DNA of 64,000 bases from JANQRA01 sp035550735 (GTDB lineage: Bacteria > Actinomycetota > Acidimicrobiia > Spongiisociales > ZC4RG35), in contig DASZOM010000017.1 of assembly GCA_035550735.1 (NCBI GenBank), positions 1 through 64,000 of the forward strand. Direction: 5' to 3'. The notes beneath the pieces were generated by a model, which was given only the letters and a program-made list of their open reading frames with translations, was not told the origin of the DNA and made no database searches. A program made the position numbers and the translations under genes. Below are positions 43,044 to 51,331 of this stretch, piece by piece; the stretch's first letter is position 1, and each line of letters begins with the position of its first letter.

Positions 43044-43691
43044 TCAAGTCCGCTGGTACACCCTCCCCAACCAGACGGTGCTCTGGCGTGCATAGACCCG
43101 GCTCATCCCGGCCCCGGTCAGCCGTGACTCGATCTCCGACACCGGGTGGATGAACGCACGGAAGTCGTTGCGGCGCAGCCGGTTCACCGCGTTGTCCAAT
43201 CCGAGCCAGACGTGGTTCAGCCAATGGTCCCGCGGAAACGCCAGAGCAAGGAGCGACCGAGCATGAGAGGTTGCCGCGTCCACAATCCTCTCCATCCATG
43301 GATAACAGCAGATCACGCGGTTGAGGACGACGATGTCGGCGGGCTCGACCTCCCCGCCTTGCTCGACGAAGTCGCCCAACCTCCTCTCCACCCGGTCGGT
43401 GAGACCCCTCTCGGTGAGCAGCCGGACAGCCGCGTCCTCGTAGCCATCGGACAGCTCGACGTTCACGCTGTGCCGGGCACCGGCCTCGAGCAACTCGACC
43501 TGGATCTCGCCAATGCCACCACCCACCTCGAGGATGGTCTGACCCTCGACACCGCGGGCAAGGAGAAAGCCGACGAGGCGCTCCGCCATCGGGTCGAGCC
43601 CGTTGCGCCGGTAGTCACGGAGACGCCTCTCCCCTGCTTTCTCGTCGAAGAGGTTCCGGTACGGGATCGGGTCGCAGCAGTCGGACATCAC
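43044..43691 (-). CDS. SAM-dependent methyltransferase
   Basis: A 215-residue class I methyltransferase. Motif I is ILEVGGGIGEIQVELLEAG, followed by VNVELSDGYEDAAVRLL (motif II acidic residue), RRLGDFVEQG and DIVVLNRVICCYP (motif IV). The C-terminal part RNDFRAFIHPVSEIE fits small-molecule methyltransferases. The start is GTG 43691 or the adjoining ATG 43688; TACCAT (43697-43702) makes a near-leaderless start likely. The substrate is not predictable. Confidence 0.83.
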   Translation of the reverse strand: MMSDCCDPIPYRNLFDEKAGERRLRDYRRNGLDPMAERLVGFLLARGVEGQTILEVGGGIGEIQVELLEAGARHSVNVELSDGYEDAAVRLLTERGLTDRVERRLGDFVEQGGEVEPADIVVLNRVICCYPWMERIVDAATSHARSLLALAFPRDHWLNHVWLGLDNAVNRLRRNDFRAFIHPVSEIESRLTGAGMSRVYARQSTVWLGRVYQRT

Positions 43692-43711
43692 CGAGGATGG
43701 TACGGACGTGT

Positions 43712-43743
43712 GAAGGGGAGGGGCAGCGCCGCCCCTCCCCTTC
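43712..43743. terminator. Hairpin after the nucleobase permease gene
   Basis: GAAGGGGAGGGGC and GCCCCTCCCCTTC pair perfectly (13 bp) across a 6-base loop, between the permease end and the methyltransferase promoter. No T-run on the minus strand. Confidence 0.6.
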
Positions 43744-43763
43744 TTCCCCTGACTCCGCCCGCT

Positions 43764-45146
43764 CTATGCCGAGATGGCGGCCCCCAGAACCTCCTGACCG
43801 AAATAGATCAGGAAGGCGACCGTCACCACCCACATCAAGGGATGGACCTCGCTGGACTTGCCCCGCACCACCTTGAGCAGGGTGTACATCACGAACCCGG
43901 CGCCGATGCCGACGGTGATGCTGAAGGTGAGCGGCATCAACACGATGGCGAGCAGGGCGGGAAAGCCCTCCTCCAGGTCGTCGAAATCGATGCCCTTGAT
44001 CAGCCCGGCCATCAGGAACCCGACCAGGATGAGGACCGGTGCCGTCGCCTGTGGCGGGATGATCCCGGCGAGAGGCGACAGGAAGATGGCGATCAGGAAG
44101 AGGATCCCGACCACCACCGACGTGAGGCCGGTGCGGCCACCTTCGGCGACACCCGCCGAGCTCTCGATGTAGCTGGTGTTGGAGCTGACGCCGGCAGCCC
44201 CACCGGCGGCGGCCCCGAGCGAGTCGACGAACAGCAACTTGCCGATGCCGTCGACGTTGCCCTCGTCGTCGGCGAGCCCCGCCTGCTCCGTGATCGCGGT
44301 GGCCGTGCCCATCGTGTCGAAGAAGTCGGTAAGCATGAAGCTGAAGATCGTCAGCGCCGCGGCCACGAACCCGAGCTGTGTGAAGGGGTTGCCCAGATCG
44401 AAGGCCCCGAGGGTGTCGAAGCTCGGTGTCACCGAGAAGGTCTCGGGGACACTGGCCACATCCCAGAGCAAAGCGATCACTGTCGTGGCGAGGATGCTGA
44501 TGATCAGCGCTCCGGGCACCTTCCTTGCGTAGAGCAGCACGGTGATGGCGAGGCCGATCAGCGTCACCCATGCGCCGGCAGTGTTGGGGAAGGCGAATGC
44601 GACCGGGGCGGCCGGCACGCCGGTGCCGACGATCAGCCCGCCACTGACGAAACCGATGAACAGGATGAACAGGCCGATGCCCACTCCGATGGCCCTCTTC
44701 AGGGACAGCGGGACGGCGTTCATGATCGCCTCGCGAAGACCGACCAGGACCAGGGCGGCCACGATCAGGCCCTCGAGGACGATCACACCCATTGCGCCTT
44801 CCGGCGTCAGCTGGTCGGTGAGCACGAGACCAAAGGCGACGGCGCCGTTGATGCCGAGGCCGGCGGCCATGGCGATCGGCACGTTGGCGACGACACCCAT
44901 CAGGATGCTGAGCAACCCGGCCACGAGCGCCGTGCCGGCCCCGACCGCAGCGGCGTCGAAGCCCGCCTCGCCGAGGATGCTGGGGTTGACGAAGATGATG
45001 TAGGCCATCACCAGGAAAGTGGTGAAGCCGGCACGCACCTCGGTGCCCACAGAGGTCCCTCGCTCACTGAGCTTGAAGAACGAGTCGAGGCCCGACCCAC
45101 CACCGCGCGACGGCGATGAGGGAGCCCGCTCCTTGGTGTCAGTCAT
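43764..45146 (-). CDS. Guanine/hypoxanthine/adenine permease (AzgA/PbuG type, NCS2)
   Basis: A 460-residue transporter with about 13 helices. Family segments are VRAGFTTFLVMAYIIFVNPSIL (in parts), ANVPIAMAAGLGINGAVAFG, FMLTDFFDTMGTATAITEQAG and SLGAAAGGAAGVSSNTSYIESSAGVAEGGRTG. These match proton-coupled purine base importers of the AzgA branch. The ATG at 45146 has GGAGGAG 4 bases upstream. No purine riboswitch is visible in the 130-bp leader. deoD at 47092 is a nearby purine-salvage gene. Confidence 0.9.
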   Translation of the reverse strand: MTDTKERAPSSPSRGGGSGLDSFFKLSERGTSVGTEVRAGFTTFLVMAYIIFVNPSILGEAGFDAAAVGAGTALVAGLLSILMGVVANVPIAMAAGLGINGAVAFGLVLTDQLTPEGAMGVIVLEGLIVAALVLVGLREAIMNAVPLSLKRAIGVGIGLFILFIGFVSGGLIVGTGVPAAPVAFAFPNTAGAWVTLIGLAITVLLYARKVPGALIISILATTVIALLWDVASVPETFSVTPSFDTLGAFDLGNPFTQLGFVAAALTIFSFMLTDFFDTMGTATAITEQAGLADDEGNVDGIGKLLFVDSLGAAAGGAAGVSSNTSYIESSAGVAEGGRTGLTSVVVGILFLIAIFLSPLAGIIPPQATAPVLILVGFLMAGLIKGIDFDDLEEGFPALLAIVLMPLTFSITVGIGAGFVMYTLLKVVRGKSSEVHPLMWVVTVAFLIYFGQEVLGAAISA

Positions 45147-45264
45147 GTGCTCCTCCCGCCGCCCGGTCACCATGACCTCGGCGGCGGACTGAAGCTAAGT
45201 CGGACCTACGTCGCCGTGTCGTGCGAATCGATCTTTTTCGTGACGATCGCGGCAGAAGCGCCCG

Positions 45265-45270
45265 TAGTCT
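45265..45270 (+). promoter_or_regulatory. -10 element of the DDAH-like gene
   Basis: TAGTCT, exactly 6 bases before the GTG at 45277. Confidence 0.5.
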
Positions 45271-45276
45271 GCTCAC

Positions 45277-46035
45277 GTGGCAACCGCTCTCCTCCGCTCG
45301 ATCCCGGAGAGCTTTCGCGATGCCATCACGGGAGAACGGGGCAGACCGCCCGACGTCGAGCTGGCCCGCGCCCAGCATGCCCGTTACCGCGATCATCTCG
45401 AGGCGTCGGGATACGCGATCGAGGCGCTAGCCGCCGACGAGGCCCACCCCGATTGTGTCTTCGTCGAGGACACCGTCGTGATCATCGGTTCGGTGGCTCT
45501 GATCACCTGGCCGGGCGCACCGTCACGGCGTGGCGAGATCGAGCCGGTGGCGGCGGCGTTGGCGGACAGGTTCGAGATCGCCCGCGCTGAGGCGCCGGCG
45601 ACACTCGACGGCGGCGACGTGTTCACGTTGGGCAACCGCACATGGGTGGGGATCTCGCAGCGAACCAACCCGGAGGGGGCACAGCGGGTCGGCGAGGTGG
45701 CGAGCGGGCAGGGGCTGGGCGTCGTCCCGGTCCCGGTGACCGGTGTCCTCCACCTGAAATCGGCGGTTTCCCCGGTGGATGAGGAAACGGTGGTCGTGAC
45801 TCCGGGGACGGTGGACGAGAGCCTGCTCACCGGGTTGCATCTGATCTACGAGGACCCGGGGGAGCGTCATCGCTTCAGTGCGTTGCCGCTTCGGACCGGC
45901 AGGGTGATGGTGACGGCCAACGCACCGCGCACCGCCGACCAACTCGCCGCCAAAGGTCTCGAGCCGATACCGATCGACGTGTCCGAGATCCAGGCCGCCG
46001 ACGGTGGCCTCACCTGCATCTCGGTCCTCTTCTGA
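45277..46035 (+). CDS. Dimethylargininase (DDAH)-like amidinohydrolase
   Basis: A 252-residue guanidino-group-modifying enzyme. Conserved DDAH motifs are HPDCVFVEDTVV, TLDGGDVFTLGN, TGVLHLKSAVSPV with catalytic His159, and the C-terminal GGLTCISVLF with catalytic Cys247. DDAH hydrolyses methylated arginines to citrulline and methylamines; related enzymes act on arginine or ornithine derivatives. The GTG start is supported by TAGTCT 6 bases upstream. The gene converges on azlD. Confidence 0.88.
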   Translation: MATALLRSIPESFRDAITGERGRPPDVELARAQHARYRDHLEASGYAIEALAADEAHPDCVFVEDTVVIIGSVALITWPGAPSRRGEIEPVAAALADRFEIARAEAPATLDGGDVFTLGNRTWVGISQRTNPEGAQRVGEVASGQGLGVVPVPVTGVLHLKSAVSPVDEETVVVTPGTVDESLLTGLHLIYEDPGERHRFSALPLRTGRVMVTANAPRTADQLAAKGLEPIPIDVSEIQAADGGLTCISVLF

Positions 46036-46037
46036 CC

Positions 46038-46346
46038 TCAGACCAGGGCTCGGACCAGCCAGAAGACGCCCATCCCCACGAAGAGGGTGAGCACGTGGCT
46101 CCTCGTCTTGTACGCCACGACCCCGCCTGCGCCGAAGGCGGCGAGCTCGGGAATGCCCACCGCGACGTTCCCGTCGGAGTCGACGAGCAGGGCCACCACC
46201 AATGCGGAAAGGACGGCGGGGGCGACGAATTGGAGTGCGGTCAGCACCGCCTCCGGGATGCGCCGCTTCGCCAGGGCGATGATGAACAGGGAGCGGAAGA
46301 CATAGGTGCCGATGCCGACCACCACCCCGGCGAGAAACGCTCTCAT
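46038..46346 (-). CDS. azlD: Branched-chain amino acid exporter small subunit (AzlD)
   Basis: A 102-residue membrane protein with four short helices (MRAFLAGVVVGIGTYVFRSL, LQFVAPAVLSALVVALLV), the AzlD/BrnE family layout. It pairs with AzlC to export branched-chain amino acids and related compounds. The ATG at 46346 overlaps the azlC stop (ATGA). Confidence 0.88.
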   Translation of the reverse strand: MRAFLAGVVVGIGTYVFRSLFIIALAKRRIPEAVLTALQFVAPAVLSALVVALLVDSDGNVAVGIPELAAFGAGGVVAYKTRSHVLTLFVGMGVFWLVRALV

Positions 46347-47023
46347 CGGCTCCGCCTCTCCGCCAGGGTCCCAGCGAGGATCCCAGCCAGCGCCCCGACC
46401 AGCAGGCCACTGCGATTGGGGAGGCCGGCGAAGAGCCAACTGACCCCGGCACCGACCAGTGCCGCCACCAGCTTGGGAGCCCGGTCGATCCCGTGCACGA
46501 TCAATCCGAGGAAGAGGATCGGTATGGCGAACTCGAGGTTCCACTCCTCGGGCACGATGGGGCCCACGGCGAGGCCGACCGCCGTGGTGGCCAGCCACAT
46601 GATCCAGAAGGTGACCCCGATGGTGAGGAAATAGGTTCGAAAGACTTCGGGCTCGCTGTCCTGCTCGATGGTCGAGAGGGCGAAGGCCTGGTCGATCAGG
46701 AAGTACGGCCCCAGCCGGCGGAACCAGGCCGGCTGACGCTGGAACGTCGGCGCCAGGGCAGCGGAGTACATCAGGTGCCGGGCGTTGACCACCAGGCCGG
46801 CGAACACGGCGGCGACCCAGGCCACACCCGAGCCGAGCAACGTCACCAGGGTCAGATGGGCGGCGCCACCGAAGATGAGCCAGGACATCGACCATCCGAC
46901 CAGGTTTCCGATCCCCGACTCGGTGATGGCGAGCCCGATGACCAGGGCGAACGGGATCGCGGGCACGTACAGGGGTAGTGCGTCGGCAACCGCGCGGCGA
47001 ACGGTGACTCGATCGATGGACAT
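46343..47023 (-). CDS. azlC: Branched-chain amino acid exporter large subunit (AzlC)
   Basis: A 226-residue AzlC/BrnF protein with about seven helices. Typical segments are PAIPFALVIGLAITESGIG, AHLTLVTLLGSG, VNARHLMYSAALAP and YFLIDQAFALST. It forms the transport channel with AzlD. TAACCT lies 9 bases before the ATG, and the dyad at 47057-47070 upstream could be an operator. No Lrp-type regulator is adjacent. Confidence 0.9.
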   Translation of the reverse strand: MSIDRVTVRRAVADALPLYVPAIPFALVIGLAITESGIGNLVGWSMSWLIFGGAAHLTLVTLLGSGVAWVAAVFAGLVVNARHLMYSAALAPTFQRQPAWFRRLGPYFLIDQAFALSTIEQDSEPEVFRTYFLTIGVTFWIMWLATTAVGLAVGPIVPEEWNLEFAIPILFLGLIVHGIDRAPKLVAALVGAGVSWLFAGLPNRSGLLVGALAGILAGTLAERRSR

Positions 47024-47056
47024 GGGCAGACCAGGTTAGCGTAATAAGCTACTGGC

Positions 47057-47070
47057 GTAACACTTGTTAC
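47057..47070. promoter_or_regulatory. Dyad GTAACA-CT-TGTTAC upstream of azlC, possible operator
   Basis: A perfect 6+6 dyad flanked by TACTGG repeats, in the -35 region of azlCD (-10 TAACCT at 47033-47038). The form recalls TetR-family operators. The regulator is not identified. Confidence 0.35.
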
Positions 47071-47091
47071 TGGCCATGGGACACCGGCAGG

Positions 47092-47808
47092 TCAGCCCAG
47101 ATCGATCCTCACCGCCTCCAATGCGATCTCGACCATGTCGGTGAAGGTCCTCTGCCTCTCCTCCGACGTGGTCTGCTCACCGGTGCGGATGTGGTCGGAC
47201 ACGGTGCAGATGGTGAGTGCCCGCGCCCCGAACTCGGCGGCCACGCCGTAGAGGCCGGCAGCCTCCATCTCCACGGCTAGGACACCCATTCGCTCCATGC
47301 GGTCGAAGGCGTCCGGGTCCGGGTTGTAGAAGAGGTCGGCAGAGTGCACGTTGCCCACCTTGACCTCGATTCCCTTGGAGGCAGCGGCCTCGGCCGCCGC
47401 CCGAAGCAGCCAGAAGTCGGCCGTGGCGGCGAAGTCGAGCCCCCCGTAGCGAGTCCGGTTCACCAAAGAGTCGGTGCAGGCGCCAATGGCGAGGATCACG
47501 TCGCGCACCGCCACTCTCTCGGTGACCGCCCCACAGGAGCCGACCCGGATCAACCGCTCCACGCCGTACTCCTTGACCAACTCGGTGGCGTAGATGGAAG
47601 CCGAGGGGATGCCCATGCCGGTGCCCATCACCGAGACGGGGACACCGAGATAGCTCCCGGTGTAACCCAGCATGTTCCGCACATCGTTCACCTGGGTGAC
47701 GTCCTCGAGGAATTCCTCGGCGATGTGCCTGGCTCGCAACGGGTCACCAGGGAGGAGGATCGAGGGGGCGAAGTCACCCGGCGATGCGGAGATGTGCGGG
47801 GTCGGCAT
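47092..47808 (-). CDS. deoD: Purine nucleoside phosphorylase, DeoD type
   Basis: A 238-residue hexameric-type phosphorylase. Motifs: SILLPGDPLRARHIAE near the N-terminus (phosphate/ribose site), GTGMGIPSASIYATELV, RVGSCGAV, and VLAVEMEAAGLYGVAAEFGA with the ribose-binding MEAAG. It cleaves purine (deoxy)nucleosides with phosphate to free base and sugar phosphate. The ATG at 47808 follows GACAGGAG by about 9 bases. Confidence 0.93.
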   Translation of the reverse strand: MPTPHISASPGDFAPSILLPGDPLRARHIAEEFLEDVTQVNDVRNMLGYTGSYLGVPVSVMGTGMGIPSASIYATELVKEYGVERLIRVGSCGAVTERVAVRDVILAIGACTDSLVNRTRYGGLDFAATADFWLLRAAAEAAASKGIEVKVGNVHSADLFYNPDPDAFDRMERMGVLAVEMEAAGLYGVAAEFGARALTICTVSDHIRTGEQTTSEERQRTFTDMVEIALEAVRIDLG

Positions 47809-47915
47809 TCAGCTGCGCTCCTGTCGATGGATGGTCGTCGACAACCTATCCAAAAACCCCGCGCCCGCACCAGTCCGGCTCGCCTCCGGTCCGGCACCGT
47901 TATCGTCGCCGCCCA

Positions 47916-48350
47916 ATGCCCACCTCCGAGGAGCGAGCGATCATCGCCGAGAGCCTCCGGGCTGCGGGCGAGGTCACCCTCCCCGGCCACATGGGTCTCG
48001 AGCTGGTGGATATCGGAGCCGGCGCCGCGGTGATGCGATGCGAGATCCGCCCGTTCCATCTCGCCCCCAACGGGTACCTCCACGCCGGGGCGGTCATCAC
48101 CCTCGCCGACACCGCTGCCGGCTACGGATGTGTCGGAAACTTCCCCGATGGAGCCACCGGGTTCACCACGATCGAGCTCAAGACCAACTTCGTCGGGACC
48201 TTGCTCGAAGGCGTGATGAGGGCCGAGGCCAGGATGATCCACGGCGGCCGGACCACCCAGGTATGGGACGTCGAGGTGATCGCGGAGTCGACCGGCAAGA
48301 CCCTGGCCCACTTCCGCTGCACCCAGATGCTCCTCTACCCACCGTCCTAG
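47916..48350 (+). CDS. PaaI-type hotdog thioesterase
   Basis: A 144-residue hotdog-fold protein (MPTSEERAIIAESLRAAG). The PaaI motif region is FHLAPNGYLHAGAVITLADTAAG, with the conserved Asn-Gly and later Asp, followed by TTIELKTNFVG. These enzymes hydrolyse acyl- or aryl-CoA thioesters; the substrate is unknown. The ATG follows TATCGT by 9 bases. It precedes the nitroreductase-like gene by 9 bases. Confidence 0.85.
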   Translation: MPTSEERAIIAESLRAAGEVTLPGHMGLELVDIGAGAAVMRCEIRPFHLAPNGYLHAGAVITLADTAAGYGCVGNFPDGATGFTTIELKTNFVGTLLEGVMRAEARMIHGGRTTQVWDVEVIAESTGKTLAHFRCTQMLLYPPS

Positions 48351-48353
48351 TCT
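48348..48353 (+). promoter_or_regulatory. Possible -10 element of the nitroreductase-like gene
   Basis: TAGTCT, 6 bases before the ATG at 48360; it overlaps the preceding TAG stop codon. Confidence 0.4.
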
Positions 48354-48359
48354 CGGAGC

Positions 48360-48851
48360 ATGTCCGACACCTATGACTTCATACTCGGCCTGCGCGCCAT
48401 TCGTGACTACACAGACGAACCGCTCAGCGACCAGGAGCTGGAGGCCATCCTCGAGGCCGGGCGATGGACCGGCAGCTCCAAGAACCGCCAGGACTGGAGA
48501 TTCATCGCCGTGACCGACCGGGATCGACTCCAGGGGCTCGCCGAGCACGGCGACTTCACCCTGCCGGTGCGTGACTCTGCGGCCACCATCGTCCTGGTCA
48601 TGGAGCCGGGGGGGAACATGTTCGACATCGGCCGGGCGGCGCAGAACCTGATGCTCGCCGCCAAGGCGATCGGGGTGGCGTCGTGTCCCATCACCCTCCA
48701 TCGTGACGCCGACGCCGCCGCCTATCTCGGCGTCGCCGAGGGAGCAACTGCGCGCTATGCGGTGGCCCTGGGTCATCCCTCGCCCGACGCGAAGCCACGG
48801 AGGGTCGGAGGCCGCAAGGCCGCGTCGGACGTGATCAAGCTCGACCGCTGA
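48360..48851 (+). CDS. Nitroreductase-family FMN protein
   Basis: A 163-residue nitroreductase-fold protein. The N-terminal LGLRAIRDYTDEPLSDQELE with the FMN-binding Arg, RWTGSSKNRQDWRFIAVTD, and the C-terminal AVALGHPSP with a basic Arg-rich loop are typical. It is short for the family and lacks the usual central insert. It probably reduces nitro compounds or quinones with NAD(P)H. Its stop abuts the next ATG directly. Confidence 0.83.
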   Translation: MSDTYDFILGLRAIRDYTDEPLSDQELEAILEAGRWTGSSKNRQDWRFIAVTDRDRLQGLAEHGDFTLPVRDSAATIVLVMEPGGNMFDIGRAAQNLMLAAKAIGVASCPITLHRDADAAAYLGVAEGATARYAVALGHPSPDAKPRRVGGRKAASDVIKLDR

Positions 48852-49562
48852 ATGGGCGGATTCGAGTACGCCCCCGACCTCATCGAGAGATTCCCGGCCA
48901 CCACGGGCGGGGTCATCCATGCCCGCGCCGTGGTCAACGGTGTCACGCCGCCTGAGCTCGTCTCGGAATATCGGGAGGAGCACGAACGGGTAAAGGCCTG
49001 GCTCGGCGACACGCCACTGTCCGAGATCCCCGAGATAGCGGCATGGCGGCGCACCTTCCGGGAGTTCGGGGTCGACCCGACGAAGTACCGGAGCGCCATC
49101 GAGGCACTGCTGCGTCGTCTCGGCAAGCAGGGCGACATCCCGTCCATCAACGCCATGGTGGACATGGCCAACCTGGTCAGCATCCGGCACCGGCTGCCGG
49201 TGGCGGTCTTCGACCAGGGACCGGTGTCAGGGGTCACCACCGTCCGCTTCGCCCACGGGGACGAGGCGTTCACCGACCTCGGCAGTGAAGAGGTCTCCAA
49301 CCCCGAGCCGGGTGAGGTGATATTCGTCGACGAGGAAGGGCTGGTGAGCGCCCGGCGCTGGTGTTGGCGACAGAGCGCACAGAGCGCCGCCGGCCCCGGC
49401 ACCAACGAGGTGGTGATCACGGTGGAGGGCCAGCACGAAACCGCTCCCGCCCAGGTCGCCGTCGCCGTCGACGAGCTCCTCGGGCTTCTGGCGCGTCACC
49501 AACCCGATGCCGTCTCCACGTCGGCCATGCTCCACTTCGACAGCCCGTCGTTCGTATTCTGA
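48852..49562 (+). CDS. B3/B4 domain protein (PheT-like editing domain)
   Basis: A 236-residue stand-alone B3/B4 domain. Motifs: AWRRTFREFGVDPTKYRSAIEALLRR, SINAMVDMANLVSIRHRLPVAVFD and GEVIFVDEEGLVSARRWCWRQS (in parts). In phenylalanyl-tRNA synthetase this domain edits mischarged Tyr-tRNA(Phe), and free-standing copies are thought to deacylate mischarged tRNAs. It starts at the base after the nitroreductase stop, so the two are co-transcribed. Confidence 0.85.
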   Translation: MGGFEYAPDLIERFPATTGGVIHARAVVNGVTPPELVSEYREEHERVKAWLGDTPLSEIPEIAAWRRTFREFGVDPTKYRSAIEALLRRLGKQGDIPSINAMVDMANLVSIRHRLPVAVFDQGPVSGVTTVRFAHGDEAFTDLGSEEVSNPEPGEVIFVDEEGLVSARRWCWRQSAQSAAGPGTNEVVITVEGQHETAPAQVAVAVDELLGLLARHQPDAVSTSAMLHFDSPSFVF

Positions 49563-49613
49563 GCCGCCAATTCGTGTGGGAACTGTCCCACCGAACCGTT
49601 ACCGTCCGCGTCG

Positions 49614-50540
49614 ATGACTGAGTCTCTCGTGCAGGCCAGGGGCCTCACCAAGCGGTTCGGGGAGTTCACCGCAGTCGATGCGATCGACTTCGACATCCAC
49701 AAGGGGGAGGCGTTCGGCTTCCTGGGACCGAACGGCGCCGGCAAGACCTCGACCATGAAGATGATCACCACGGTGAGCCCGATCACCGACGGCAAGTTGA
49801 GTGTCTTCGGGATCGACCCCACCGTGGACGGCCGTTCCATCCGGCAGCGGATCGGGGTGGTGCCCCAGGACGACAATCTCGACGAGGAGCTCACCGTCGC
49901 CGAGAACCTCTACATCTACGGGCGCTATCACGACATGAAGCGGGCGGAGATCAAGCCTCGGATCCATGAGCTGCTCGACTTCGCCCAGCTCTCCGAACGC
50001 AAGGACTCCAAGGTGCAGCCCCTGTCCGGCGGGATGAAGCGAAGGCTCATCATCGCCCGCGCCCTGATCAACGAGCCCGACCTGATCATCCTCGACGAAC
50101 CCACCACCGGGCTCGACCCCCAGGCGCGTCATCTCCTCTGGGATCGTCTCTACCGGCTGAAGCGGGAAGGGGCGACGCTGATCATCACCACCCACTACAT
50201 GGACGAGGCGGAGCAGCTCTGCGATCGACTCGTCGTGATGGACCAGGGCAAGATCGTCGCCGAGGGATCACCCCGGCAGCTGATCCAGCGCTACGCCACG
50301 CGGGACGTCGTCGAGCTGCGCTTCGCCGACGGGAGCAAGGACGAGGCCGCGCTCCAGATCGACGGGATCGCCGAGCGCTCCGAGGTCCTCGCCGACCGGG
50401 TGCTGCTCTACACCGACGACGCCGACGCGACCCAAGACGGGCTGCAATCCCGTGGAATCCACCCCGAACAGGTGCTGGTGCGCCGCTCGACGCTGGAGGA
50501 CGTGTTCCTCAGGCTCACCGGACGGGGGCTGATCGACTGA
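49614..50540 (+). CDS. ABC transporter ATPase (drug/NodI-like exporter)
   Basis: A 308-residue ABC ATPase. Walker A is GFLGPNGAGKTSTMKMI, the signature LSGGMKRRLIIARAL and Walker B LIILDEPTTGLDP, followed by a switch-region histidine (ITTHYMDEAEQL). The C-terminal 80 residues form the extension typical of NodI/DrrA-like exporters. The TACCGT box 8 bases before the ATG suggests an almost leaderless transcript. It is translationally coupled to the first permease. Confidence 0.93.
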   Translation: MTESLVQARGLTKRFGEFTAVDAIDFDIHKGEAFGFLGPNGAGKTSTMKMITTVSPITDGKLSVFGIDPTVDGRSIRQRIGVVPQDDNLDEELTVAENLYIYGRYHDMKRAEIKPRIHELLDFAQLSERKDSKVQPLSGGMKRRLIIARALINEPDLIILDEPTTGLDPQARHLLWDRLYRLKREGATLIITTHYMDEAEQLCDRLVVMDQGKIVAEGSPRQLIQRYATRDVVELRFADGSKDEAALQIDGIAERSEVLADRVLLYTDDADATQDGLQSRGIHPEQVLVRRSTLEDVFLRLTGRGLID

Positions 50541-51331
50541 TGACCGCCGTCATACGTGCCCTTCGCTACGCCGAGTCGGAGGTGATCGCCTACCGGCGGA
50601 CGTGGAGGGGAACGGTGATCTCCTCCTTCGTCAACCCGGTCTTCTATCTCGCCGCGATGGGGGCCGGCGTGGGAACCCTGGTCGATGACGGATCCGGCCG
50701 GTCGCTCCCTATCCCGTTCCTCACATTCGTCGCCTCGGGGATGATCGCGGCCAACGCCATGCAGACCGGGGCCGGCGACGGCTCCTTCCCGGTCATGGCC
50801 GGGATCGTGTGGCGGAAGAACTTCCACGGCACGGTGACCACACCGCTGGGACCGGCCGACATCATCTGGGGCCGGCTCATATGGGGGGCCGGGCGCCTCC
50901 TGTTCGTGCTCGTGGTGTTCGCGGTCATCGCAGTGCTGTTCGGCGCGTTGGAGATCGGTCCAGCACTGGCGGCTGTCCCTCCTGGGATCCTCACCGGGGT
51001 CGCCTTCACCACCGCCATCTGTGCCTGGACCCTCACCCAGGAGGACGGCCGCACGCTCTCCACCCTGTTCCGCTTCGGCATCGTCCCCCTGTTCCTGTTC
51101 TCGGGGACCTTCTTCCCGATCAGCCAACTACCCGACTGGCTGGAGCCGGTGGCCTACTTCACCCCGCTCTTCCACGGGGTCGAGCTGGTTCGCAAGGTCG
51201 CCCTGCCCGGGGTGGACACCTCGATCGTCACCGGCCTCAGCATCTGGGTCCACGTCGCCTATCTCACCGTCATGGCCGCCATCGGCGTGGTGCTCTCCAT
51301 TCGATTCCTCGATCGAAGGATCCGGCAATGA
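50540..51331 (+). CDS. ABC-2 type permease (NodJ-like), first subunit
   Basis: A 263-residue six-helix ABC-2 permease (VIAYRRTWRGTVISSFVNPVFYL; GIVPLFLFSGTFFPISQLPDWL; PLFHGVELVRKVALPG, as fragments). The FSGTFFPI-P-WL motif before the last helices is characteristic of NodJ/DrrB permeases. It overlaps the ATPase stop by one base (TGATG). It is paralogous to the next gene, so the exporter is probably a heterodimer. Confidence 0.9.
   Translation: MTAVIRALRYAESEVIAYRRTWRGTVISSFVNPVFYLAAMGAGVGTLVDDGSGRSLPIPFLTFVASGMIAANAMQTGAGDGSFPVMAGIVWRKNFHGTVTTPLGPADIIWGRLIWGAGRLLFVLVVFAVIAVLFGALEIGPALAAVPPGILTGVAFTTAICAWTLTQEDGRTLSTLFRFGIVPLFLFSGTFFPISQLPDWLEPVAYFTPLFHGVELVRKVALPGVDTSIVTGLSIWVHVAYLTVMAAIGVVLSIRFLDRRIRQ

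Noticed and set aside
43146..45119. 657-codon plus-strand frame opposite the permease and methyltransferase
   Set aside because: Extremely His/Asp/Glu/Gln-rich translation of antisense sequence; both opposing genes are clear family members.
45147..45276. Purine riboswitch upstream of the nucleobase permease
   Set aside because: No conserved three-way-junction core could be recognised in the 130-bp leader; a plain ribosome site GGAGGAG is present.
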